Origin: Pontibacter liquoris
GTDB taxonomy: Bacteria > Bacteroidota > Bacteroidia > Cytophagales > Hymenobacteraceae
Assembly (NCBI RefSeq): GCF_022758235.1
Contig: NZ_JALEBG010000003.1
Span: 310,001-374,000, forward strand
Direction of reading: 5' to 3'
DNA: 64,000 nucleotides
The position numbers were made by a program, and so were the translations under genes. Under the pieces are notes generated by a model, which searched no databases, was not told the origin of the DNA, and worked only from the letters and a program-made list of their open reading frames with translations. Shown here piece by piece: positions 36,501-43,855 of this stretch; the stretch's first letter is position 1, and each line of letters opens with the position of its first letter.

Positions 36501-37214
36501 GCTGCGCAGCAGTCGTTGTTTGGGGGCGGTGCGGCCGTATCGGCGCCCATGCCCAAAATACCCGAAGTACCCGTATGGACGCAGGCCGAAATGCTGCGCC
36601 GCGAAAAAGAAGTAGTCGGTTTCTACATGTCGGGCCACCCGCTCGACCAGTTCAAACTCGAGATCGACTCTTACTGCACCTGCTCGCTGGACCGCATCGA
36701 AGAGTATAAGAACCGCGATGTGAATGTAGCCGGCATGGTGGCGGAAGTAGTATTGCGCACCGCCAAGAACGGTAATCCGTTTGCCCTGTTCTCTATCGAG
36801 GATTATGACTCGACGATGCAGATGGCGCTGTTCGGGGAAGATTACGTGAAGTTTTCGCCCTACCTGAAAACGGGTTTATACCTGTTTATCCGGGGCAAAG
36901 TGCAGCTGCGCTACAAAACCGAGGACCAGTGGGAGCTGAAGCCCACCAACATCCAGCTGCTCGGCGACATTACTGATAAAATGGCACAGGGCGTACAGCT
37001 CAACATCAACCTGCAGCACTTTAACCAGGGATTGGCCGAGGCACTGGAAGGCGCCATTATTGCCTGCCCGGGCCACAAACGCCTGGAAATCACCTTGCAT
37101 GTGCCCGAAGAGAAACTGGCCCTGCCGATGTACTCGCGCAAGTATAGGATCGATCCGAAACTGTTTCTGAGTTCGATCAAGGAACTGGGACTGGGCGAAT
37201 GTAAGCTGATTTGA
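33591..37214 (+). CDS. dnaE: DNA polymerase III alpha subunit
   Basis: The 1207-residue replicative polymerase core starts with a PHP domain (SHLHTHTQYSLLDGQASIGA). The catalytic aspartates are in MPDIDIDFDDVNRQRVI near residue 453, preceded by VGPGRGSAAGSAVAYC, the conserved palm signature. The helix-hairpin-helix fingers region contains GYSLGGADLLRRAMGKKD near residue 740. The C-terminal OB-fold and tau-binding part ends with LGLGECKLI. Length and order are those of DnaE1. The gene stands alone and ends at a hairpin. Confidence 0.97.
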   Translation: MPVFSHLHTHTQYSLLDGQASIGALMKKAQADGMPAVAMTDHGNMFAAFNFVAEANKYNVKPIVGCEFYLVKDRHLKTFTKEQKDVRHHQLLLAKDQEGYQNLAKLCSLSYIEGIYSKWPRIDKELLQKYSKGLIATSCCIGAELPQAILWKGEAEAEELLKWWLDLFGEDYYIELQRHGLQNIDGTGKSQEDVNQVLLKFAHKYNIKVICTNDSHYVDQDDWNAHDILLCVNTGEDQSTPVGDFATKYYRFLSDDQKVIYDTVDNVRSKYGHQSNVRQMLNRIDEAGPKTRFGFPNDQFYFKTQAEMNQLFLDVPQAVDNTNEIVDKITPPKLKRDILLPNFPIPAEHANADAFLRHLTYVGAKKRYIDITPEIEERLDYELRIIETMGFAGYFLIVQDFINKGRDMGVAVGPGRGSAAGSAVAYCVGITNIDPIKYSLLFERFLNPERVSMPDIDIDFDDVNRQRVIDYVVDKYGKTQVAQIITFGTMAAKSSIKDVARSTSLPLAEANELAKMVPETPGTTLAKAFMENLELAAIREGTDARAAVLKLAEKLEGSVRNTGIHAAGVIIAPDDITNYIPVSTSKDSDLLVTQFDGKVIESAGMLKMDFLGLKTLTIIKDAIELIEKNHGVKIDIDEIPIDDEKTFQLYQRGDTIGTFQFESEGMRMYLKDLQPTNIEDLIAMNALYRPGPMQFIPNFINRKHGREEVEYPHELLKPILEYSYGIMVYQEQIMQTAQILAGYSLGGADLLRRAMGKKDMKKMAEEREKFIAGAAEIHKIPPKKASEVFDVMEKFAQYGFNRSHSAAYSVVAYQTGYLKAHYPAEYMAAVLTNNMNDIKKVTFFIEEARKQGVQVLGPDVNESLLKFNVNEQGHIRFGLAAIKGTGESAVDAIISEREKNGMYQDIFDFAKRVNLRAVNKKTFESMALAGAFDSWGLYHRAQLIEVPEGESMPLLEKAVRYGNNYQAEQQAAQQSLFGGGAAVSAPMPKIPEVPVWTQAEMLRREKEVVGFYMSGHPLDQFKLEIDSYCTCSLDRIEEYKNRDVNVAGMVAEVVLRTAKNGNPFALFSIEDYDSTMQMALFGEDYVKFSPYLKTGLYLFIRGKVQLRYKTEDQWELKPTNIQLLGDITDKMAQGVQLNINLQHFNQGLAEALEGAIIACPGHKRLEITLHVPEEKLALPMYSRKYRIDPKLFLSSIKELGLGECKLI

Positions 37215-37282
37215 AGATGTGAGGATGTGGAGATGAGGCAATATGAGGGTTTGGAAGTGAAATCTTTAGCTCCTTCAAGTAT

Positions 37283-37319
37283 AAAAGAGGTATGCTGCTG
37301 CGGCAGCATACCTCTTTTG
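37283..37319 (+). terminator. Terminator downstream of dnaE
   Basis: A 16-base perfect stem (37283-37298 with 37303-37318, core AGAGGTATGCTGC) has loop TGCG and is followed by TTTTGC. A copy of AAGTATA lies just before it. The rest of 37215-37366 is low-complexity. Confidence 0.88.
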
Positions 37320-37366
37320 CTTCCGGCTTCTGAAACGCTTTTTCATACTTCTCTATTGCTATTGCT

Positions 37367-37515
37367 CTTTCGGACTTCTCAGTCCGAAAGCCATCTGCCG
37401 GGGATTTCTTAATCCCCGCATCCCAACAAACGCGGATTAGGAAATCCGCTTAAGGGTTAGTTCCAAATTAAGAAATCCGAAACAGCTTGATTAAGAAATC
37501 CGGAACAGTTAAACA
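37367..37515. repeat. REP-like hairpin array upstream of the RAYT gene
   Basis: Three small hairpins stand in a row: CTTTCGGACT/AGTCCGAAAG (37367-37390), CGGGGATT/AATCCCCG (37399-37418) and GCGGAT/ATCCGC (37432-37449). They are followed by two AAGAAATCCG repeats near 37470 and 37495. The sequences ACGCGGATTA-GAAATC and CTCTTTCGGAC recur downstream of the transposase at 38165-38222. Such flanking arrays are typical of RAYT genes and their REP elements. Confidence 0.75.
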
Positions 37516-37606
37516 GCAGATTGCAACAGCAAAGTAAAGTATAAAGTATAGCTGCTTTATTGGATTCAAAAACAGAATTGTACCCGGCGGTTTATACTTT
37601 CTGACC

Positions 37607-38107
37607 ATGACGGTAGTGGATTGGGTGGATGTGTTTACGCGCCCAGTGTACAAGCACATCATAGTGGAGGCGCTGAGATTTTGCCAGGAGCATAAAGGAC
37701 TAAAGTTGTATGCCTGGTGCCTCATGAGCAACCACCTGCACCTAATCGCCTCCACAGCAGAGGAACATAAGAGCTTATCTGATATTCTGCGCGATTTCAA
37801 AGGTTATACTAGCCGTAAAATCGTGGCTTGCATACAGGAAGAGCCGGAAAGCAGAAGGCAATGGCTACTGCACCGCTTCGAATTCAACGCGCATCTCAAC
37901 CCAAAAGTGCGGCACTACAAAGTATGGCAGGACGGCAACGAAGCAAAGGAACTTATCAGCAATGCTTTCATGGACCAGAAGCTAAATTATATACATGAAA
38001 ACCCGGTGCGTGCTGAAATAGTAGAAGAGCCTGAGTATTACAGGTATAGCTCCGCTGCAAATTATGCTGGTTTTCAGGGCTTGCTAGAAATTGAGTTTAT
38101 GGATTGA
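37607..38107 (+). CDS. REP-associated tyrosine transposase (RAYT), N-terminus uncertain
   Basis: The product, 166 residues from ATG 37607, is a Y1 transposase of the IS200/RAYT group. The HUH motif is HLHLI in CLMSNHLHLIAS at about residue 46, and NYIHENPVRAEIVEEPEYYR near residue 126 holds the catalytic tyrosine region. RAYTs process REP hairpins, and hairpins of that style flank the gene. Without an in-frame ATG, the open frame extends upstream to 37538 and encodes GGLYFLTMTVVDWVDVF, which matches the normal family N-terminus, so the true start may be non-ATG or lost. The gene may be active or decaying. Confidence 0.85.
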   Translation: MTVVDWVDVFTRPVYKHIIVEALRFCQEHKGLKLYAWCLMSNHLHLIASTAEEHKSLSDILRDFKGYTSRKIVACIQEEPESRRQWLLHRFEFNAHLNPKVRHYKVWQDGNEAKELISNAFMDQKLNYIHENPVRAEIVEEPEYYRYSSAANYAGFQGLLEIEFMD

Positions 38108-38141
38108 ATGTTTTGCAACTTCTACTAAATGCAATTTTGAT

Positions 38142-38228
38142 TACCCGCTCTTTCATACTTCCGCTCTTTCGGACATCCTTGTCCCAGTATTCCCATTAAC
38201 GCGGATTAAGAAATCAGAAACAACTTCT
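38142..38228. repeat. REP-like sequence downstream of the RAYT gene
   Basis: It contains CTCTTTCGGACATCC (38165) and AACGCGGATTAAGAAATCAG (38199), close copies of the upstream array elements at 37365-37449. It closes the RAYT unit on the right. Confidence 0.7.
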
Positions 38229-38280
38229 CACACAACTGCATACGCACATAGCTACAAAGCAGAATAGGTTGCCATATGCA

Positions 38281-38450
38281 CTTTTGACGATTTTTTGTTT
38301 GAGCGTTCAGCGAGTGGGGGTAGGGGGCCCCTTTAGACAAAATCGTCTTGATTCTTTTGCCTACTTTTCTCTTATCGAGGGCCCCTACCCCCATCAAGGA
38401 GAAAAGTAGGGCCCAGCCGGCGAGGCGAAAAGCCTGCTTAACGCTCAGAG
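38281..38450. repeat. Structured G/C-rich repeat in the 38108-38834 gap
   Basis: GTGGGGGTAGGGGCCCC (38315) faces GGGCCCCTACCCCC (38379), GACGATTTTTTGT (38286) faces ACAAAATCGTC (38338), and CCTACTTTTCTC (38362) faces GAGAAAAGTAGG (38398), so the stretch can fold into a large stem. GGGGGTAGGGGCCC also occurs at 8573 in the composite repeat. A half REP palindrome (CAAACGCTTGCGCCAG) sits at 38571. The remaining gap to 38780 is AT-rich with no ORF. Confidence 0.7.
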
Positions 38451-38780
38451 CTTAAAGCGAATTATAGTCTATGCTTCGCCTGAAAACTACTAAAATCATA
38501 ATTTGAAACAAGACAAAGCTTCTAGCCAAGTACAAGTTAAATCCTGAGTTTTCCCAAACCAAGATACTAGCAAACGCTTGCGCCAGCAAAGGCTGGTACC
38601 GAGTGCTACATCACTTTTTCACCCTCACCCTTGCATCTGAAACTTTTATTCATAACATTTGTTTATACAAATAAAACACACCTTCCCGGTGTTTTCTATC
38701 GTAAGTATAAACGAACAGTTTAAGCGGGCTGCCAGACAGCTTGTCAGGTAGCCGGGAAATGGGCAGATATTTGTCTAGCT

Positions 38781-38788
38781 TACATTTG
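38781..38788 (+). promoter_or_regulatory. Bacteroidota -7 element for trxA
   Basis: TACATTTG matches TAnnTTTG exactly and lies 47 bases before the trxA start, giving a leader of about 40 bases. No clear -33 box is visible. Confidence 0.5.
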
Positions 38789-38834
38789 TTATTAATTTTA
38801 TAGCACAGAATTCAACCAACAAACCATTAAAGTT

Positions 38835-39161
38835 ATGGCTAACAAAGCAATAGAAATCACAGACGCGAATTTTGATGAGATCATCAATTCAGATAAACCC
38901 GTATTGGTAGACTTTTGGGCCGAGTGGTGCGGTCCGTGCCGTATGGTAGGCCCGATCGTGGAAGAGCTGGCCGGCGAGTATGAAGGCAAAGTTGTGATCG
39001 GTAAAGTAGACGTAGACGCTAACCCGCAAACTTCTGCCAAGTTCGGTATCCGCAGCATCCCAACGCTGTTGGTGTTCAAAGGCGGACAGGTAGTAGACAA
39101 GCAAGTAGGCGCTGTGCCTAAAAACGTGCTGTCGCAGAAACTCGAAGCCCAAATGGCCTAA
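38835..39161 (+). CDS. trxA: Thioredoxin
   Basis: The 108-residue product is a cytosolic disulfide reductase. The active site [14 protein letters not shown] holds the classical CGPC pair at about residues 33-36, and the cis-proline is in [13 protein letters not shown] near residue 75. There is no signal peptide. It is a single gene with its own promoter element and a strong terminator. Length and motifs are fully canonical. Confidence 0.97.
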   Translation: MANKAIEITDANFDEIINSDKPVLVDFWAEWCGPCRMVGPIVEELAGEYEGKVVIGKVDVDANPQTSAKFGIRSIPTLLVFKGGQVVDKQVGAVPKNVLSQKLEAQMA

Positions 39162-39182
39162 GTTACACTAGAAATTGTACAT

Positions 39183-39220
39183 ACAACGAGGCCTCTCCTG
39201 TAAGGGAGAGGCCTCGTTGT
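39183..39220. terminator. Bidirectional terminator between trxA and the DUF421 gene
   Basis: The 16-base perfect stem (39183-39198 with 39205-39220, core CGAGGCCTCTCC) has loop TGTAAG. T tracts are weak on both sides, but the stem is very stable and lies between convergent genes. Confidence 0.85.
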
Positions 39221-39234
39221 ATTATGCAGGTCTC

Positions 39235-39729
39235 CTAACTTTTTTTGATAATGCTGATATCGCCGCTACGTTCCAGGTATGCGGTCTGAATGTCCTCTAC
39301 ATTTAGAACACCCTTTTTGCGCATGGCTTCCTCCAGGTCATTGTCCGTCAAGCTATTTTCCTTCAGCTTCTTTTCCAGCACCTGCCCTTCTTTTACCAGC
39401 AGCACTGGTGTTCCCTTTATCAGATCGCCGAATGGCCCGGATGTATTATAAGCGATGTAAGCCATAAGCCTGTGCAGCAGCACCAGTACCAAAGTGGCAC
39501 ACAGGGTAGGCCAGCAAGGGGAATTGCCGGTAATAGCGCGGCTCAGGATGGAGCCATAGATAATGCCCAGCACAATATCAAAAGCCGTATTCTTGCCGAA
39601 TATGCGCTGGTTTCCGAGCTGGATGATGACCAGCGCTACGATAAACACAACCACCGCCCGCAGCGACATCTGCCACCACGTTAAGGTAGATTCATCTAAG
39701 CCCAGCGCCGTATCAAAAAGGTCCGCCAT
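39235..39729 (-). CDS. DUF421 (YetF-like) membrane protein
   Basis: The 164-residue product has about three N-terminal helices (SLRAVVVFIVALVIIQLGNQ, DIVLGIIYGSILSRAI, TLCATLVLVLLHRLMAYIAY) followed by the DUF421 soluble domain with GTPVLLVKEGQVLEKKLKEN and KGVLNVEDIQTAYLERSGDI, both conserved in YetF/YdfS. The biochemical role is unknown; members are linked to spore and envelope functions in Bacillus. ATG 39729 (MADLFDTALG) fits the family better than the open-frame ATG at 39759. Confidence 0.9.
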   Translation of the reverse strand: MADLFDTALGLDESTLTWWQMSLRAVVVFIVALVIIQLGNQRIFGKNTAFDIVLGIIYGSILSRAITGNSPCWPTLCATLVLVLLHRLMAYIAYNTSGPFGDLIKGTPVLLVKEGQVLEKKLKENSLTDNDLEEAMRKKGVLNVEDIQTAYLERSGDISIIKKS

Positions 39730-39879
39730 ACTTATCCAGAACGCGCCCGCTGGCAGCAAAGTTATGGCTACTTTGCCGGCATTTGCCCCTTACAATAGCA
39801 TTTTGATTGAACTTAAGTACCCGAAAGTTGGTAAGGGAGTAAGAATGTCTGAAGCTTTGTTAAACTAACCCTTAAAACT

Positions 39880-40284
39880 ATGTTACGTTGTATGATGGCA
39901 GGTGCAGCCCTGCTACTTGCCCTGGCGACACTAAACCCTACACAGGCGCAGCAAAGCGCAAACCATACTTCTGAAAGTACCGGAGACAGCGCCAGCCTGT
40001 CAGAAAGCCAGAAAGTGCAACAGCTCATCAACTGCGTGCGCAACATGAAGGAGGCGACCTTTATCCGCAACGGCAGCAGTTATACTTGCCAGCAGGCCGC
40101 CGACCATCTGCAGGCCAAATGGGAAAAGCACCAGCAGGAAGTGAAAACAGCCACTAACTTTATAGATGCGCTTGCCTCTAAATCGGGTATGTCGGGCAAA
40201 CCGTACCAGATCCGTTTTGCCGATGGCAGGACTGTAAACTGCTCCGAAGTGCTGCACCAGGAACTGGCCAAAATGAAACAGTAG
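39880..40284 (+). CDS. DUF5329-like secreted protein
   Basis: The 134-residue product has a signal peptide ending in TQAQ. The mature part shows INCVRNMKEATFIRNGSSYT, QQAADHLQAKWEKHQQEVKT, FIDALASKSGMSGKPYQIRF and DGRTVNCSEVL, which matches my memory of the DUF5329 pattern of short periplasmic proteins. The function of the family is unknown. It is followed by the hairpin at 40361. An AT-rich leader lies upstream, between it and the DUF421 gene, which reads away. Confidence 0.8.
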   Translation: MLRCMMAGAALLLALATLNPTQAQQSANHTSESTGDSASLSESQKVQQLINCVRNMKEATFIRNGSSYTCQQAADHLQAKWEKHQQEVKTATNFIDALASKSGMSGKPYQIRFADGRTVNCSEVLHQELAKMKQ

Positions 40285-40360
40285 CAAACCGAACGCCCCA
40301 GGCCTGGCACTGGCTAAACGCCTGACAGTTGCAGCCGTCGCTTACCTGATAAGTTACCTA

Positions 40361-40406
40361 AAGCGCGTGCCCCACAGAAACTGTTTTCTGTGAGGCACGC
40401 GCTTTT
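40361..40406 (+). terminator. Terminator downstream of the DUF5329-like gene
   Basis: AAGCGCGTGCC (40361-40371) pairs with GGCACGCGCTT (40394-40404), and CACAGAAA pairs with TTTCTGTG inside. It is followed by TTATACTT. The remainder of the 453-base gap 40285-40737 is AT-rich leader of the OmpA lipoprotein, with no ORF or repeat I can define. Confidence 0.8.
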
Positions 40407-40737
40407 ATACTTGGTTCCCTCCAAATCCCATGTCTCTGCGCTGGTTCAGGCAGGCAGGGTGTTTCATGCTTATCTTTATAACAAGGGTTTATCCGGAAGC
40501 TGAACTGAAGTATGGCACCGAAGCAGCGCAACCGGGGGCAAAAGCCTGTGAATTAAAATATTACGAAATATATATTATTTATACAATATTCTAACATCCG
40601 CTACGTTTAGGAGCAAACCTTCTGATTTAGGGCTGCATTTTAAGCGCATTTTGTAGTTTGAAGCACAATCTTTTAGCATATTTGTAAATCGTAATATTTA
40701 CCTTAATCCAATATCCACAACAAATCAATTAACACCC

Positions 40738-41466
40738 ATGAAATTCAACTTCTTCAAAGCATCCCTGTCCTTGTTGCTGTGCACTACGCTGATGGCGTCT
40801 TGCGTATCTTCTAAAAAGTACGAAGACCTGAAAGCCAGCAAAGATGCCCTTCAGGCGGAACAAGCTGCCTCTAAGCAAAAAGTAGACGAACTTTCTGCCA
40901 GCTTAAAAGAGCGCGAGCAAAAACTTGCTGATATGGAGCGCCAGATGAACGAGCAGAGCAAGGCGTTAAGTAACCTGAAGAATGAAATCAATGCATCGCT
41001 GAAAGACTTTAACCAAGGCGACCTGCATGTAGAGATCAGAGATGGTAAGGTTTATGTTTCTTTGTCTGATAAGTTGTTGTTTGCTACTGGTAGCACCAAA
41101 GTAAACCCAACCGGCCAGAAAGCCCTGAACCAACTGGTAGACGTGCTGAAGAAAAACCAGGAAGTGGGTATCATGGTAGAAGGCCACACAGATGACGTGG
41201 AAGTATTGCCAGGTACAAAGAAAATTGCTGACAACTGGGATCTGAGCGTATTGCGTGCTACAGAGATCACACGTTTGTTAACGCAGAAAGGCTTAACTCC
41301 TGACCGAGTAACTCCTTCAGGCCGTGCTTACTACCAGCCAGCTGACACAGGCCGTACAGCAGCCGCTAAAGCGAAGAACCGTCGTACAGAGATCATCCTG
41401 ACGCCAGATCTGACTGAGGTTTACAAAGTATTGGGTATCCAGGCGCAGGCCCAGGCTCAAAACTAA
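40738..41466 (+). CDS. OmpA-family lipoprotein with coiled coil
   Basis: The 242-residue product has a lipoprotein signal with lipobox LMASC, the anchor cysteine being residue 22. Residues of about 28-90 form a coiled coil rich in Lys, Glu, Gln and Ser (KASKDALQAEQAASKQKVDE). The OmpA domain follows, with LLFATGSTKVNPTGQKALNQ near residue 115, VEGHTDDVEVLPG near residue 148 and NRRTEIIL near the end, so it binds peptidoglycan. It probably tethers the outer membrane to the wall. It is a single gene with a terminator at 41514. Codon use is more AT-rich than many neighbours, suggesting high expression or simply composition. Confidence 0.93.
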   Translation: MKFNFFKASLSLLLCTTLMASCVSSKKYEDLKASKDALQAEQAASKQKVDELSASLKEREQKLADMERQMNEQSKALSNLKNEINASLKDFNQGDLHVEIRDGKVYVSLSDKLLFATGSTKVNPTGQKALNQLVDVLKKNQEVGIMVEGHTDDVEVLPGTKKIADNWDLSVLRATEITRLLTQKGLTPDRVTPSGRAYYQPADTGRTAAAKAKNRRTEIILTPDLTEVYKVLGIQAQAQAQN

Positions 41467-41513
41467 TTTCTGACGTTAGCTAGCAGACGCTAGAAACGTT
41501 AACATCATAATAG

Positions 41514-41550
41514 AAAGGCCGCCAGCGTTATCGTTGGCGGCCTTTTTTGT
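41514..41550 (+). terminator. Terminator downstream of the OmpA lipoprotein gene
   Basis: AAAGGCCGCCAGCG (41514-41527) pairs with CGTTGGCGGCCTTT (41532-41545), with one G-T wobble and loop TTAT, followed by TTTTTGT. Confidence 0.9.
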
Positions 41551-41676
41551 CTGTACCACAGCAGAAAGTATACCTGCTTAGCGGGCTTGCTTTACAGCAG
41601 GATTCTAAGACACAGCGCTTTCGCTAAGGATCTCATTTGCTGCGGTATAGTTGCTACCTCCTTTGTTGTGCAGCCC

Positions 41677-42177
41677 TTATACCTTTTGCCGGGCTAACGT
41701 GATCGCTTTAAACAGCTCGTCAGCCCGTTGGGAGCCGATAAGCAGGGGCTTGCGGTTGTAGAAGTATAATTTTACGCCCCGGTTACCATATACATTGTAG
41801 GCTTTGCCGTTAAACGTCCAACGGATGCCCCAACCGCCATATTCGCCAATGGGGTTGTAGGTGACCTGTTCATACTCGCGCAGCTCATGCAGCGGCACCG
41901 TTACCGGCTTTAAATGGAAGGGCCAGAACCGTACCTGCAGCTCTCCGGGGTATACTTCGGTGGTAAGCGACATTTTGTAGAAAAAGTAAGGCAGCCCCAC
42001 CCCAATCAGGGCGGCAAGTATAGCCAGCTGCATATCCGAGGCAGGTTTGTTGCCGAATGCGCCACCCAGCAGTACCTGGTACACAAAGCCCGTCCAGATA
42101 AGAATGGCGACACCAAGTATAATCACCCAAAGCCATACCTGCCTGAATCGCTGTCGCTCCCTGAAAAGCACTTCCAT
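41677..42177 (-). CDS. Membrane protein, DUF6141-like
   Basis: The 166-residue product has two hydrophobic helices (WLWVIILGVAILIWTGFVYQ and LAILAALIGVGLPYFFYKM), followed by a soluble beta-rich domain (LQVRFWPFHLKPVTVPLHEL, EYGGWGIRWTFNGKAYNVYG). This two-helix plus PH-like layout fits DUF6141-type proteins, an assignment from memory. The gene ends with no obvious terminator, and its start is ATG at 42177. It lies beside the paired palindromes at 42259 and 42370. Confidence 0.8.
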   Translation of the reverse strand: MEVLFRERQRFRQVWLWVIILGVAILIWTGFVYQVLLGGAFGNKPASDMQLAILAALIGVGLPYFFYKMSLTTEVYPGELQVRFWPFHLKPVTVPLHELREYEQVTYNPIGEYGGWGIRWTFNGKAYNVYGNRGVKLYFYNRKPLLIGSQRADELFKAITLARQKV

Positions 42178-42258
42178 AGTTTGAGAATTTAGGAGTTTGT
42201 GAGGTAAGGAAAGATAAGAAATTTAGGAGTATAGTTCCAACAACAACGGACCTCTTCC

Positions 42259-42392
42259 TGGCGCTAGCATCCGCTTGGGCCAACTGCCTGCACACTGGGC
42301 TTATACTTTCTTTGTTGTCTTCTCCAAGCTTTTTATACTATCTGAATGGTTTAAATACGGGAAGTATAAGGCACAAGCGGACGCTTGCGCCA
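42259..42392. repeat. Second inverted pair of REP-like palindromes
   Basis: TGGCGCTAGCATCCGCTTGG (42259 onward) faces the inverted copy GGCACAAGCGGACGCTTGCG (42370 onward), about 90 bases apart. The arrangement is as at 20396/20525. The 366-base gap 42178-42543 otherwise contains only AAGTATA-type heptamers and the terminator at 42452. Confidence 0.8.
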
Positions 42393-42451
42393 GGGTCAGG
42401 TCTACATCCTGTCCATCCTAAAATGCTGTAAATCCTGATTCAGACAAATAA

Positions 42452-42482
42452 AAAACCGCCGACTCTACAGCCGGCGGTTTTC
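42452..42482 (-). terminator. Terminator for the cystathionine gamma-synthase-type gene
   Basis: Arms AAAACCGCCG (42452-42461) and CGGCGGTTTT (42472-42481) pair exactly around a 10-base loop. On the minus strand the stem ends in a T run, about 60 bases after the stop. Confidence 0.85.
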
Positions 42483-42543
42483 TGATGCAACACAAAATTT
42501 CTATGTTTTAGTCTAACATCTAACGTCTAAAATTTAGTACCTG

Positions 42544-43683
42544 CTATCCGATTGCCTGCTCCAGATCCGCGATCAGGTCTTCGGCATCTTCCACGCCTAC
42601 GCTCAGGCGAATCAGCGAGTCGCTGAGGCCGGCTTTAATGCGCGCTTCCTGCGGAATGCTGGCGTGCGTCATGGTGGCCGGGTGGCCGCAAAGCGATTCC
42701 ACACCGCCCAGCGATTCTGCCAAAGCAAAGTATTTCAGTTTTTCCAGCACACGGGTAGCATCTTCTACCCTGTCGCCTTCCAGCACAAACGAGATCATGC
42801 CCCCAAAGTCATTCATCTGCTCTTTGGCCACCGCGTGGTTGTTGTGGTCTTCAAAACCCGGCCAGTATACTTTGGCCACTTTCGGGTTGCTGCGCAGGTA
42901 CTCGGCAATCTTACGGCCATTCTGGCAATGGCGCTCCATGCGCAGGTGCAGCGTTTTTAAGCCGCGCAGTATCAAAAAGCAATCCTGTGGGCCGGGCGTG
43001 CCGCCGCAGGCATTCTGGATAAAGGCCAGCCGCTCGTGCAGGTCATCGTTCTGCACGATCAAGGCGCCCATCACCACATCCGAGTGGCCGCCCATATACT
43101 TGGTTAGCGAGTGCATCACAATGTCCGCACCCAGGTCGAGCGGCGTTTGCAGGTACGGCGTGGCAAAGGTGTTATCCGCTACCAGCAGCAGGTTGTGCTT
43201 TTTAGCAATAGCCGCGCAGCCTTTGATATCGATGATATTGAGCAGCGGGTTGGTAGGCGTTTCTACCCAGATCATTTTGGTGTTCTCGTTTACCAGTGCC
43301 TCTACCTTGCTCAGGTCGGCCATGTTGGTAAAGTGGAACTTGATACCGTAGTTCTGAAAGATCTTGGTAAAAATGCGGTAGCTGCCACCATACAGGTCGT
43401 TGGTCGAGATCACTTCATCGCCAGGAGCCAGCAGCTTTATAACCGCGTCGATGGCGGCCATGCCGGAGGCAAAGCAAAGGGCATGCTTGCCGTTCTCCAG
43501 GGCTGCCAGCGCGTTCTGCAGCTGCGTGCGGGTGGGGTTGTGCGTGCGCGAATATTCATACCCTTTGTGGTCGCCGGGCGAGCGTTGCACATAGGTAGAT
43601 GTCTGGTAAATAGGCGTCATAATGGCGCCTGTGGTTGGATCTGGTTCTACACCAGCGTGTATGGCTTTTGTTCCGAATTTCAT
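42544..43683 (-). CDS. metB: Cystathionine gamma-synthase/lyase family PLP enzyme
   Basis: This 379-residue enzyme of the Cys/Met PLP family starts MKFGTKAIHAGVEPDPTTGA. The PLP lysine is in HSLTKYMGGHSDVVMG near residue 196, and YEYSRTHNPTRTQLQNALAA near residue 45 and SLGGVESLCGHPATMTHAS near residue 330 are family signatures. Cystathionine gamma-synthase and gamma-lyase cannot be separated reliably by eye; I use metB with reserve. The frame is open to 43761, but the extra 26 residues are not family-like. The gene is single and closed by the hairpin at 42452. Confidence 0.9.
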   Translation of the reverse strand: MKFGTKAIHAGVEPDPTTGAIMTPIYQTSTYVQRSPGDHKGYEYSRTHNPTRTQLQNALAALENGKHALCFASGMAAIDAVIKLLAPGDEVISTNDLYGGSYRIFTKIFQNYGIKFHFTNMADLSKVEALVNENTKMIWVETPTNPLLNIIDIKGCAAIAKKHNLLLVADNTFATPYLQTPLDLGADIVMHSLTKYMGGHSDVVMGALIVQNDDLHERLAFIQNACGGTPGPQDCFLILRGLKTLHLRMERHCQNGRKIAEYLRSNPKVAKVYWPGFEDHNNHAVAKEQMNDFGGMISFVLEGDRVEDATRVLEKLKYFALAESLGGVESLCGHPATMTHASIPQEARIKAGLSDSLIRLSVGVEDAEDLIADLEQAIG

Positions 43684-43855
43684 GGGCTTTATATAATTTA
43701 TAGTATAAACGATATGCTGCAAGTTACTAAATTTAGTGGCAACAACTCCGTTGCCGCTCATGCATCTGCCGAACTAAATCAAAGAGCCCTTTTAAAGCCG
43801 CTCGTATCTTCCGTCCTTTGTTCTTCGTCTAGTATCTAGTACCAAACCTTACTGC

